Origin: UBA5951 sp009936885
GTDB taxonomy: Bacteria; Pseudomonadota; Alphaproteobacteria; Puniceispirillales; Puniceispirillaceae
Assembly (NCBI GenBank): GCA_937996625.1
Contig: CALKVA010000005.1
Coordinates: forward strand, 62,001-126,000
Direction of reading: 5' to 3'
Length of the DNA stretch: 64,000 nucleotides
The notes under the pieces were generated by a model. It saw nothing but the letters and a program-made list of their open reading frames with translations. It had not been told where the DNA came from and searched no databases. Positions 36,630 to 44,806 of the stretch are shown in pieces. The position numbers and the translations under genes are program-made. Position 1 is the stretch's first letter; every line of letters begins with the position of its first letter.

Positions 36630-37928
36630 TTACAAATTCAGTGCCTGTTCAATATCAGCAATAATATCATCAATATGCTCTATCCCTACTGAGAATCTTA
36701 CATATCCAGGCGTTACACCAGCAGCAAGCTGCTCTGTTTCCGTTAGCTGAGAATGGGTTGTTGATGCTGGATGGATAGCAAGTGTGCGTACATCACCAAT
36801 ATTTGCCACATGATAAATCATTTTCAGATTATCAATTAGCTTTCTGCCGGCACTTTCACCGCCTTTAAGCTCTATGCCAAGCAATGGGCCATATCCTGTA
36901 TGCATATATTTATCCGCTCGCTCTTTATCCAAACCTGAAAATTGACTTGGATGAATAACATTCGTAACTTCTTTGTGATTCTTAAAATAATCTGCCAATT
37001 TTTGAGCATTTGATTGCTGCTCTCTATATCGCAATGGCAATGTTTCGAGCCCTTGAATAATCTGAAATGCGTTAGTCGGCGAAATTGCAGGTCCCAAATC
37101 ACGAAGAGCCACCACCCGCGCTCTTATTGCAAAAGCAATAGGGGCCCCAAGAGCTTCTGGAACCAGCTGGCCCCAGATTGCGCCGTGATAACTATCATCA
37201 GGCGTATTCATCAAAGGTTGTTGCTCTGGTTTTGCAACCCAATCAAAATGTCCGCTATCAATAATCACCCCGCCAATGGAAGTGCCGTGGCCGCCAATAA
37301 ACTTGGTGAGAGAATGCACAACCACAGAAGCGCCATCTTTTATCGGTTTACAGGTAATTGGTGCTGCTGTGTTATCAACGATAAGCGGAATCCCGCGTAT
37401 TTTGCCTAATTCTGCGACTTCACTTGTGGGGAATAGCTTTAGCTTGGGATTAGGCAGAGTTTCTCCATAATAAGCACGTGTTTTATCATCACTTAATTCA
37501 GCAAAGCTCTCTGGCCTATCTGGATCAGCAAACCGAACCTCTATTCCAAATTGCTTGAATGTGCTTGTGAATAAATTCCAAGTGCCACCATATAAATGAG
37601 GAGAAGAGACAATATTATCTCCCGCAGATGCGAGGTTTTGAATAGATAATGCGATTGCAGCAGACCCTGAAGAGACGCCAAGTGCTGCTAATCCACCTTC
37701 TAGAGCTGCAAGTCTCTCCTCAAGAACAGCTGTAGTAGGGTTCATAATACGAGTATAGATATTGCCCAATTCTTTTAGCGCAAATAAATTCCCTGCATGT
37801 TCGGTGCTATCAAATTGATAGCTTGTTGTCTGATAGATAGGAACCGCTACAGAGTTTGTCGTTGGGTCTGAGCGATAACTACCTGCATGTAAAACCAATG
37901 TTTCTGCATTTTCTGAATTACTCGGCAT
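36630..37928 (-). CDS. metY: O-acetylhomoserine sulfhydrylase
   Basis: A 432-residue PLP enzyme that makes homocysteine from O-acetylhomoserine and sulfide. It has TTSYQFDSTEHAGNLFALKE, the NPTTAVLEERLAALEGGLAA segment and the PLP lysine in VVHSLTKFIGGHGTSIGG. ATG 37928 has GGAGG 6 bases upstream, which settles the start over ATG 37940. It is divergent from an Lrp-type regulator gene, with a long inverted repeat between them, so it is probably the regulator's target. Confidence 0.9.
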   Translation of the reverse strand: MPSNSENAETLVLHAGSYRSDPTTNSVAVPIYQTTSYQFDSTEHAGNLFALKELGNIYTRIMNPTTAVLEERLAALEGGLAALGVSSGSAAIALSIQNLASAGDNIVSSPHLYGGTWNLFTSTFKQFGIEVRFADPDRPESFAELSDDKTRAYYGETLPNPKLKLFPTSEVAELGKIRGIPLIVDNTAAPITCKPIKDGASVVVHSLTKFIGGHGTSIGGVIIDSGHFDWVAKPEQQPLMNTPDDSYHGAIWGQLVPEALGAPIAFAIRARVVALRDLGPAISPTNAFQIIQGLETLPLRYREQQSNAQKLADYFKNHKEVTNVIHPSQFSGLDKERADKYMHTGYGPLLGIELKGGESAGRKLIDNLKMIYHVANIGDVRTLAIHPASTTHSQLTETEQLAAGVTPGYVRFSVGIEHIDDIIADIEQALNL

Positions 37929-37957
37929 TTTATCCTCCATGATATGAAACTAAAAAG

Positions 37958-38027
37958 GCATAATAGAGAAAAAAATCCTTAATTAAACATATATTTTTTT
38001 TAATTGTTCCTTTTTTCTCTATTTTGC
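37958..38027. promoter_or_regulatory. Long inverted repeat between metY and the Lrp-type regulator
   Basis: AATAGAGAAAAAA at 37962-37974 is matched exactly by its inverse at 38011-38023. Symmetry extends outward (GCA and TGC at the ends) and, less perfectly, inward (AATTAAA and TTTAATT), so the two arms span 37958-37987 and 37998-38027 with a 10-bp centre. Two such half-sites in a divergent promoter fit dimeric Lrp/AsnC binding. The role is inferred. Confidence 0.55.
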
Positions 38028-38050
38028 ACTATTTATAAGAATATTTTTCT

Positions 38051-38548
38051 ATGGATAAGGAATTTGGCAGAATGGACGAAATAGATAAGAACATCTTAAC
38101 AATATTACAAGAAAACTCAGATATTTCTCTTAGCAACTTATCAAGGCGAATAGGCATTTCCAAAACACCTTGTTGGAACAGAATAAGACGGATGGAAGAA
38201 AATGGTATTATTACCAAGCAAGCTACTATTTTGAATAGGCATGCTATTGGCCTTCCGATAGTAGTTTTTTTATCTATTTCGGTTGGACAACATAGTCCTG
38301 AATGGACAGCCAAATTTGATAAACTTGTCAATTTACACCCAGAAATTGTAGAGGTACATCGCTTAACAGGTTCTGGTGCAGATTACCTGTTAAAAATTGT
38401 CTGCTCAACCATCGAAGCCTATGATATTTTTCAGCAATCTTTGATCTCAAACATTGAATTTACGTCCATGTCTTCAAGTGTTTCCCTACAGGAAATAAAA
38501 TATCAAACCAGCTTCCCACTCGAAAAACTGGTCCAAAAAACAGATTGA
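38051..38548 (+). CDS. Lrp/AsnC-family transcriptional regulator
   Basis: A 165-residue regulator. The N-terminal helix-turn-helix reads NSDISLSNLSRRIGISKTPC-WNRIRRME, and the C-terminal RAM domain (about 75-155) has VEVHRLTGSGADYLLKIVC. The second Met (38072, MDEIDK) with AAGGA 10 bases upstream may be the true start; the first has no ribosome site. Divergent from metY; the inverted repeat between them could serve both control of metY and self-control. Confidence 0.9.
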   Translation: MDKEFGRMDEIDKNILTILQENSDISLSNLSRRIGISKTPCWNRIRRMEENGIITKQATILNRHAIGLPIVVFLSISVGQHSPEWTAKFDKLVNLHPEIVEVHRLTGSGADYLLKIVCSTIEAYDIFQQSLISNIEFTSMSSSVSLQEIKYQTSFPLEKLVQKTD

Positions 38549-38566
38549 AAAGCCTAAAACGCCTAT

Positions 38567-39151
38567 TTAAAAGGTTTCTTTTAATATAGCTGGGTCAAAT
38601 GCTGGCCTTGTAAAAATTTTGGTTACCATCGGCGTAAAATGAGCAAGTGATTTACTCTCATACTCTGGATCAAACGACAATTGATCCCAGTCTCGGCAGA
38701 ATTGCTCGCATCTGTCAAACCATTGATGCCCGCGCCACCGCTCTCTCTCATCTGGGTTAAGGCCAACCTTATCACCATAATATTTATATTGAAATACGCC
38801 ATGCATTTCTAGAATCCAGGTGACTTCAGCGCGCACATAGGGACGGATAATACTAGCTGCCATTTGTGAGTGATTTTCAGGAGCCAATTCATCCCCAATA
38901 TCATGAATGAGTGCTGCTACTATTAGTTCGATATCTGCTCCATCTGCTTCTGCCCTGGTAGCTGACTGAAGTGAATGTTGAAGACGGGTCACCTTATATC
39001 CACCAAGGGTATCGTCTAATCTTAATAGGGCATTGATAATTCTGTATGGCAAACCTCTCACATAATCTGTTTCGAGCGAATGAAGCAGCGCATAGTCTTC
39101 GACACTACCCTCATCCATCCTGTTAAAGGAGACTTGGTTTTTAGAATTCAT
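38567..39151 (-). CDS. tmpB: HD-domain mixed-valent diiron oxygenase, TmpB-like
   Basis: A 194-residue HD protein of the PhnZ/TmpB group. Metal ligands: LQHSLQSATRAE (His), ALIHDIGDELAPENH (His-Asp and His), LEMHGVFQYKYYG (His). The family cleaves C-P bonds of hydroxylated aminoethylphosphonates. Its partner directly upstream (35 bp) resembles the gamma-butyrobetaine-hydroxylase-like TmpA, not the PhnY* of the PhnZ system. So the likely pathway is 2-trimethylaminoethylphosphonate to glycine betaine and phosphate. Assignment rests on family resemblance plus pairing. Confidence 0.72.
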   Translation of the reverse strand: MNSKNQVSFNRMDEGSVEDYALLHSLETDYVRGLPYRIINALLRLDDTLGGYKVTRLQHSLQSATRAEADGADIELIVAALIHDIGDELAPENHSQMAASIIRPYVRAEVTWILEMHGVFQYKYYGDKVGLNPDERERWRGHQWFDRCEQFCRDWDQLSFDPEYESKSLAHFTPMVTKIFTRPAFDPAILKETF

Positions 39152-39186
39152 TGGCGCATTCCGATCGATGGTATTTATAAAATTAG

Positions 39187-40314
39187 TTAATTAATGACGT
39201 AGCGATTTGCATAAAAATAACGATACAGAGATTCAGGACCATCTTTGTCAATATAACATCCTTGTAAATGTCTTGCGCCCTCATTTGGGTCAAAAACGCT
39301 TCTGCCATGCAACACTCTATTATTATCAAACATCATACATTCGCCAGGCAATAATTTAAATTGCAATTCAAATTTTGGGTCTGTCAGTAATTTTGATAAT
39401 TGAAAACGTGCTTTTTGATAGGATTTCAAAGTGCTCTGATCAATGAGCGGAAGCCAATCAAGACGAGGACTATAATGCATACCTGTCGTTTGACCATCAC
39501 TATCAGTGCTTATGATTGGTCTTGATTGAGCAATGCAGGTGTCCTTATCTGCAAAAGCGAATGTTACTGGGATTTGGCATAAAAGATCAAACCCTTCTGG
39601 ATTAGTTTTTTCCAACTCATCGAGGCAAGATAGCGAATCAACTAAGGTTGATAGACCGCCCGAAGTCTCATTCACCAGACAATGAAGTAATTGAATGCCA
39701 GGCGTTGGCTCACGATACGGATTATCTGTATGAGGTCCAAGCGCAACCGCACGATAGGCCAAATCATTGGAATTAGGTTTTGTTTTTACCTCAAACACCT
39801 CTCCAAAATTTGTCTTCCTGATATATCCAAATTTACTTGCGATATCGCAAATGGATTTTGGCTTGCAAGGGGTATTATATAAGATAATAAACCCGTATTT
39901 AAGGTAAGCCTCCACCGCATCAAATAATCCGTCTTCTTCTTGAACACGCCTCCAATCAAATCTGGGGACTATATTAGAGCCCGCACTCCATCTAACCGTG
40001 TCTGGGAGCATATAGCGAGCCCTCGTCCATTTCAGCACTTCTTCTATCTGGTAGTCTGCTGCATACCCGTCTGAGAAACGAAGTTGAATATTGCTTGACC
40101 CTATTTCTGCGAATTCTAGTCTAAGGTCTGGATCAAACAGATGTGAGTTGATGAATCTTTGCTGGGTTATTCTATCTATCTGATCACTGGAAGGGGCGCG
40201 CTCACGAAGCCATAAAGCTGGTAATTCCCTTTTTCTTTTATCATAGCGAACATATAATCGGACATCACAATGATCCCCTTCAACGGTAAGTTTAGGATGG
40301 TTAATATAACTCAT
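39187..40314 (-). CDS. tmpA: Fe(II)/2-oxoglutarate dioxygenase, TmpA-like
   Basis: A 375-residue protein of the TauD/gamma-butyrobetaine hydroxylase fold. The facial triad is visible as GPHTDNPYREPTPG (His, Asp) and NRVLHGRSVFD (His), with an Arg in GARHLQGCY for 2-oxoglutarate. The N-terminal domain has LPALWLRERAP but lacks the Cys residues that bind zinc in true gamma-butyrobetaine hydroxylases, which fits TmpA. It would hydroxylate trimethylaminoethylphosphonate for TmpB. ATG 40314 has AGAGGA 9 bases upstream and is preferred to ATG 40323. Confidence 0.72.
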   Translation of the reverse strand: MSYINHPKLTVEGDHCDVRLYVRYDKRKRELPALWLRERAPSSDQIDRITQQRFINSHLFDPDLRLEFAEIGSSNIQLRFSDGYAADYQIEEVLKWTRARYMLPDTVRWSAGSNIVPRFDWRRVQEEDGLFDAVEAYLKYGFIILYNTPCKPKSICDIASKFGYIRKTNFGEVFEVKTKPNSNDLAYRAVALGPHTDNPYREPTPGIQLLHCLVNETSGGLSTLVDSLSCLDELEKTNPEGFDLLCQIPVTFAFADKDTCIAQSRPIISTDSDGQTTGMHYSPRLDWLPLIDQSTLKSYQKARFQLSKLLTDPKFELQFKLLPGECMMFDNNRVLHGRSVFDPNEGARHLQGCYIDKDGPESLYRYFYANRYVIN

Positions 40315-40454
40315 TTGCTGCATTCCTCTTCAAGAATACTGAGAAAATTTTTTGTCAAAAACAACCAATTATTTTATAAGTTTTAGATGCTGTCAATCGT
40401 AAAATTAATGTGCCTTTGCGAGCTGCACCTTTATCTTTTTTTCAGAGACATCAT

Positions 40455-40475
40455 ACTGAAATAATTCAGTTTTTT
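40455..40475. promoter_or_regulatory. Palindrome upstream of tmpA
   Basis: ACTGAA (40455-40460), ATAA, TTCAGT (40465-40470), then T run. Related half-sites ACTGAGAA near 40335 and TTTCAGT near 40490 flank it. It could be an operator for the tmpAB operon or a weak plus-strand terminator; no plus-strand gene precedes it, so I favour an operator. Confidence 0.3.
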
Positions 40476-40584
40476 ATAATTTTTATCTAATTTCAGTTGG
40501 TTACTATTATCTCTTAACTCACTTATAAAATACATAGCTGTTAGGGCTGGGTCATTTAACTCGCCACACCCTTTAAAAAAAATA

Positions 40585-41503
40585 GGAGCTACCGACCAAA
40601 ACTTATACCGATGCGATTTAAGCCCTGAGCGTGCTAGTCAGCGTGCCACAGGTCTCGACTTCTCACGTTATAGTGATAAGTGGAAGGATGTTGTTAATGA
40701 CGAGGCAGTAGAGTTGATTTCGATTTGCACCTCCAAATGACACTCATGGGCAGATTGCTATAGCAGCCTTAAAAGCAGGCAAGCATGTTTGGTGCGAGAA
40801 ACCAATGTCAACCTCTTTGAAAGACTCAATGGCAATGAGTATTGCTGCTGAACGATCATCTGGCAAAACCATTATTGGGTATAATTATACGAAAAACCCA
40901 GCTGTACCCCAAGCTAGAAGATTAATTGAGGATGGAGTAATTGGGAGAGTGGCGGGGTTTTTCTGCCGTTATGATGTTGAAAGAGAAACAGACGAACAAC
41001 GGCCTTGGTCATGGCGGATGTCCCGCAATATGTCGGGAACAGGTGGCAATGGGGATGTATTAAGCCATGTAATTTCTGTTGCAAATTATCTAACAGGCTC
41101 TGCCATCTCAAGAGTAGTAGGGAATATCGGCGCGAGCCGCGTTATATGGGGCAAAAAATGTGGCCTTACTTGGGAGATACAAGGCACCAAAGGCGCTATT
41201 TGCTATGATCAGGAACGCTTAAATGAAATTCGCTTATTTACAAAATCTGATAATGCGGCAACAGACGGGTTTAAAATAATTTTAACAGGCCCGTATCATC
41301 CGCCTTTTGAACCCCTCCTGCCCAATGGGGGACACAGCCTTGGATATATGGATGAGAAAATCTGCGAGCTGCATGAACTACTTTCGTTAATTCAAACAGA
41401 TGGTGATGTTTGGCCTGACTTCACTGCAGGCTTAAAAATTGAGAAGGTAATGGATGCTGTTGACAGATCAACACAAACTGGGAACTGGGAGAATGTTGAA
41501 TAA
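40585..41503 (+). pseudogene. Broken Gfo/Idh/MocA-family dehydrogenase
   Basis: The plus strand first reads GATDQNLYRCDLSPERASQR and DEAVELISICTS in one frame, stopping at TGA 40738-40740. A different frame then gives PPNDTHGQIAIAALKAGKHV, WCEKPMSTSLKDSMAMSIAA and so on to 41503. Joined, ISICT-PPNDTHGQIAIAALKAGKHVWCEKPM is the normal Gfo/Idh/MocA core, so the frame slips near 40733. The NAD-binding start (G-x-G-x-x-G) is missing too. The 232-codon open part from 40805 is therefore the rear of a dead gene, not a complete enzyme. The substrate was probably a sugar or polyol. Confidence 0.8.
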
Positions 41504-41549
41504 GCACGCCCCAGTTTTTCTTCTGTGGTTTTTTCTCTGGTTTTTCTTA

Positions 41550-42299
41550 TTAAGATAAGCTTGCAATATATTCTTCTGCGGTAAGCGAATGATACATAAT
41601 GGAAGGCACTCCTAAATCAACTGGTTCAGGATCAACAATTTCAATTCTAGCACCATTCTGCAAGCCCATTCTAAGAGCAATTGAGGTTATATTCACACTA
41701 AAAGAAGTGCCTATGAATACCATTTTATCTGCTTCCATCATCCAGTGTTCTGCTTCATTCATTCTGAATAAATCTGTATAATATTCGTCAAACAGTAAGA
41801 TGAACGGCTTCAAAGATACCTCTAATTCTGGCTGTCTTTTAGATTGAGATATTTTAAATGTCTCCAACAACGCGCGTTTAAGACGGGTAGTATCAGCACT
41901 TTCTATTTGTAATAGTGACACCTCGTCCCATGGCGCATCCATAAGCTGCATGGGCTGGTTTTGATTTCGAAAAAAAGTTACCTTATCAAGCCTGCCATGT
42001 ATCGGAATATAATTTTGATTTCCAGCTTTGCCATCAAGCCCGTCTATATTCTGGGTTATAAGCCTTTTATCTGAAAGCCAGTAATGCGCAGAGTTAGGGA
42101 ATACGTCTCTATATGTTGCAAATCGTTTATAATACCACAGCAAGAACTCATCTGGCTGCTGATAATACATTTGGCGTGTTGCCATTTCCTGCGGTGTGTA
42201 ATTTACGCTTCCAATTGTCCAGAAACCATCTTCGCCTCTAAAAGTTGGTATGCCGCTTTGTTTGCTAACACCCGCACCAGTAATATATAAGCTTGTCAT
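41550..42299 (-). CDS. Sir2-family NAD-dependent deacylase lacking zinc cysteines
   Basis: A 249-residue sirtuin: GAGVSKQSGIPTFR near the N terminus, LITQNIDGLDGKAG, the catalytic His in IPIHGRLDKVTF, and GTSFSVNITSIALRM with VDPEPVDLG for NAD ribose binding. The two Cys pairs that hold structural zinc in most sirtuins are absent from the segment after IPIHG. It could remove acyl groups from lysines or act as an ADP-ribosyl transferase. The protein starts close to the Rossmann motif, so it has no N-terminal extension. Confidence 0.85.
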   Translation of the reverse strand: MTSLYITGAGVSKQSGIPTFRGEDGFWTIGSVNYTPQEMATRQMYYQQPDEFLLWYYKRFATYRDVFPNSAHYWLSDKRLITQNIDGLDGKAGNQNYIPIHGRLDKVTFFRNQNQPMQLMDAPWDEVSLLQIESADTTRLKRALLETFKISQSKRQPELEVSLKPFILLFDEYYTDLFRMNEAEHWMMEADKMVFIGTSFSVNITSIALRMGLQNGARIEIVDPEPVDLGVPSIMYHSLTAEEYIASLS

Positions 42300-42423
42300 T
42301 GTATCTTAAATCCAGTTATTTGAGTGACTATTATTTTTTAAATCACAAGATTAGTCTATGATACATTACAGCTTGTTGAAAACTATCTGATTATTACTAT
42401 GAGAAATAGTGAAAGGTTTTTAT

Positions 42424-43110
42424 ATGTCTGAATTTAGTTTTGCCCCAGCGCCACAACCGGTAATTTCCATTGCCAGAAGCACCCAGCTTTTTCCTGTCAG
42501 ACGGGTTTATTGTATTGGACGTAACTATGCAGATCACGCTTTGGAAATGGGGCATGATCCAAAAACATCCCCTCCCTTTTTCTTTCAGAAAAACCCTAAT
42601 AACGTAACTGAAACAGGCGGTTTTATATATCCATCTCATTCTAATGATGTCCACCACGAGATTGAGATGATTGTAGCGCTTCATTCTGGTGGCACCAATA
42701 TTGATGTATCACAAGCAGATACGCATATTTTTGGCTATTCAATCGGCCTTGATATGACAAGGCGGGACTTACAGGCTGAGATGAAACGACTTGGCAGACC
42801 TTGGGAAGTAAGCAAGGCTGTAGAGGGCTCTGCTCCCACAAGTCAGCTTCACCTCACAGATGAGACCGGACTTATAAATTCTGGCAGAATAGTGCTTCGT
42901 GTTAATGGCGAGATAAAACAAGAATCAGATTTAAGCATGATGATATGGAATGTATCAGAACAGATATCTATCTTGTCTGAATATTATGAACTTGCAGCAG
43001 GTGATATTATCATGACGGGCACTCCTGCCGGGGTTGGGCCAGTGCAAAAAGGGGATGTCATGCACGGCTCGATTGAAGGCTTGGGGGAGCTAACAGTTAC
43101 TGTAGATTAA
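42424..43110 (+). CDS. Fumarylacetoacetate hydrolase-family protein (fumarylpyruvate hydrolase-like)
   Basis: A 228-residue FAH-domain enzyme: VYCIGRNYADHALEMG at about 30-45, the metal site in HHEIEMIVALHSGG, GYSIGLDMTRRDLQAEMK and IIMTGTPAGVGPVQKGD. The short length and GLDMTRRDLQ stretch resemble fumarylpyruvate hydrolase (NagK) of gentisate breakdown, but related hydrolases act on other acylpyruvates. ATG 42424 has AAAGG about 7 bases upstream, better than the GTG at 42409. It is convergent with the CoA-transferase operon. Confidence 0.85.
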   Translation: MSEFSFAPAPQPVISIARSTQLFPVRRVYCIGRNYADHALEMGHDPKTSPPFFFQKNPNNVTETGGFIYPSHSNDVHHEIEMIVALHSGGTNIDVSQADTHIFGYSIGLDMTRRDLQAEMKRLGRPWEVSKAVEGSAPTSQLHLTDETGLINSGRIVLRVNGEIKQESDLSMMIWNVSEQISILSEYYELAAGDIIMTGTPAGVGPVQKGDVMHGSIEGLGELTVTVD

Positions 43111-43142
43111 CAAAAAACTATAATTTGGCCTTTGAGAGTTTT

Positions 43143-43931
43143 TTAAAGGCGTTGATGCGCAGCATTTGTTCTTTTATGCAACTCGCGCAAGACATTAAGC
43201 TCTGTGGCGTCAGGTAACGGCGTTGTTGTAATTTGCTTGCTAAAAGCAACTTCCCAGCCACAATGAGCCTGCACATCCTCTTTAGAAACACCCGCATGTA
43301 AGTTTGTAACAATAAATTCCTTTGTTTCAGGATGAGGCTCCCAAATAGCAAGATCGGTAATAAGCACTGTCGGACCAGTTGTTTTTATGCCAAGCTTTTG
43401 TCTATCGTCATATCCATTGCCATGTCCATAGCTGGTGAAAAAATCAATTTTTGGCACCATACTTCGAAGAGATTGCTTCATTGTTATATAAATCTGGCCT
43501 GCCTGACTTGCTATTTCTGGCGCGCCGCCACCACCTGGCATGCGTGTTTTAGGATTATGATAATCGCCTATGACAGTTGTGTTGATATTACCAAATTTAT
43601 CAATCTGTGCAGCACCAAGAAACCCAATTGTAATGCGTCCACCTTGCAACCAATAACGAAACATCTCTGGAACAGAAACAGTTGTTAATGCGGTATCACA
43701 TAACTCACCATCTCCGATTGATAATGGAAGAATATCTGGAGCCGTCCCAATAGTGCCTGATTCATATATCAGCGTAATGTCAGGTGCGTGGGAGAGCCGC
43801 GCTACATTGCATGCAGCTGACGGCGCACCAATACCAACAAAACATACATCATCTGATTTTAGCATACGAGAGGCCGCTATAGTCATCATTTCATCAGAGG
43901 TAAATTCATTTTTTTCTGCATGGCTATTCAT
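43143..43931 (-). CDS. CoA-transferase, beta subunit
   Basis: A 262-residue type I CoA-transferase B subunit: FVGIGAPSAACNVARLSHAP, the YESGTIGTAPDILPLSIGDG segment and GGRITIGFLGAAQIDKFGNI, with GGGGAPEIASQAGQIYI. I chose ATG 43931 (MNSHAEKNEF), which overlaps the alpha-subunit stop by 8 bp (ATGAATAG). With the dioxygenase upstream, a role in 3-oxoadipate activation is possible; the glutaconate CoA-transferase and steroid-ring IpdB families look alike, so the substrate is open. Confidence 0.82.
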   Translation of the reverse strand: MNSHAEKNEFTSDEMMTIAASRMLKSDDVCFVGIGAPSAACNVARLSHAPDITLIYESGTIGTAPDILPLSIGDGELCDTALTTVSVPEMFRYWLQGGRITIGFLGAAQIDKFGNINTTVIGDYHNPKTRMPGGGGAPEIASQAGQIYITMKQSLRSMVPKIDFFTSYGHGNGYDDRQKLGIKTTGPTVLITDLAIWEPHPETKEFIVTNLHAGVSKEDVQAHCGWEVAFSKQITTTPLPDATELNVLRELHKRTNAAHQRL

Positions 43932-44805
43932 CACAGCTATCACCCTGCCCTGTGCTTTGAGGATTGGTAAATTGCACACGCTTTGCAAAAACATCTGGGG
44001 TCTGTTGCATGACATGCTCAGCCATCCATTTCAAAAAGAGTTCTCTGTCAGCTGATAGTATATCCCATTCCTTATAGGCTGAATTATCACGCGCATAATA
44101 GCCTTGCGCGTAAGAGGGATGTGCAGCCCCTGGCACTTCGGCTATATAATCAATTGTCCAGTGAGGAAGAATTACAGCATTAGGATGAGTATCAAATTCA
44201 TCAATGATTTCCTCTACGGTAACCACTGATTTCGCAGCAGACAACACTGCTTCTTTCTGGATACCTATAATCCCTTCAATCAATATATTTCCCTTTCTAT
44301 CTGCTTTTTGAGCATGAATAAAACTAACATCCGGCCTGATAGATGGCACTGCTGCTAGCTCCTCCCCTGTAAAAGGACAAGAAATCATTTTTATATTTGG
44401 ATTTACTTGTTTTAATTCTGCGCCCAAATACCCCTTAAATAAGGCACATGGCATTGCAGCTGCACCCGCCTCATAGGCGTTTGCCATTGCGGCATGTGAA
44501 TGCTCTTCTATTTCCAATGACACTGGCCATTGATTTTCAACAGCATCCCTTAGCCTTCGTAATAATCCAACACCAGGATTACCCGCATATGAAAAGATTA
44601 GCTTGCTGGCACAGCCCATACCTATCATCTGATCATATATTATATCAGGCGTCATGCGAACTAGGGTAAGGTTTTTAAATCCTTGGCGAATTATTTCATG
44701 TGCGGATGCGTGCGGAATTAAATGCGTAAATCCTTCCAATGCAACGCAAAGACCATCGCTCATTACGTCTCTAACAGCGTCCTGAAGTGATGCTAATTGA
44801 GCCAT
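43924..44805 (-). CDS. CoA-transferase, alpha subunit
   Basis: A 293-residue type I CoA-transferase A subunit starting MAQLASLQDAVRDVMSDGLC, with ALEGFTHLIPHASAHEIIRQ, SYAGNPGVGLLRRLRDAVEN and FIHAQKADRKGNILIEGIIG. The usual SENG-type catalytic Glu motif is in the beta chain of some relatives and is not clear to me here. ATG 44805 lies one base after the dioxygenase stop, so the three genes form one operon. Confidence 0.82.
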   Translation of the reverse strand: MAQLASLQDAVRDVMSDGLCVALEGFTHLIPHASAHEIIRQGFKNLTLVRMTPDIIYDQMIGMGCASKLIFSYAGNPGVGLLRRLRDAVENQWPVSLEIEEHSHAAMANAYEAGAAAMPCALFKGYLGAELKQVNPNIKMISCPFTGEELAAVPSIRPDVSFIHAQKADRKGNILIEGIIGIQKEAVLSAAKSVVTVEEIIDEFDTHPNAVILPHWTIDYIAEVPGAAHPSYAQGYYARDNSAYKEWDILSADRELFLKWMAEHVMQQTPDVFAKRVQFTNPQSTGQGDSCDE

Positions 44806-44806
44806 T

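Noticed and set aside
40455..40475. Intrinsic terminator upstream of the broken dehydrogenase
   Set aside because: It has a hairpin and T run, but no plus-strand gene precedes it; an operator is at least as likely, so it is listed as such with low confidence.
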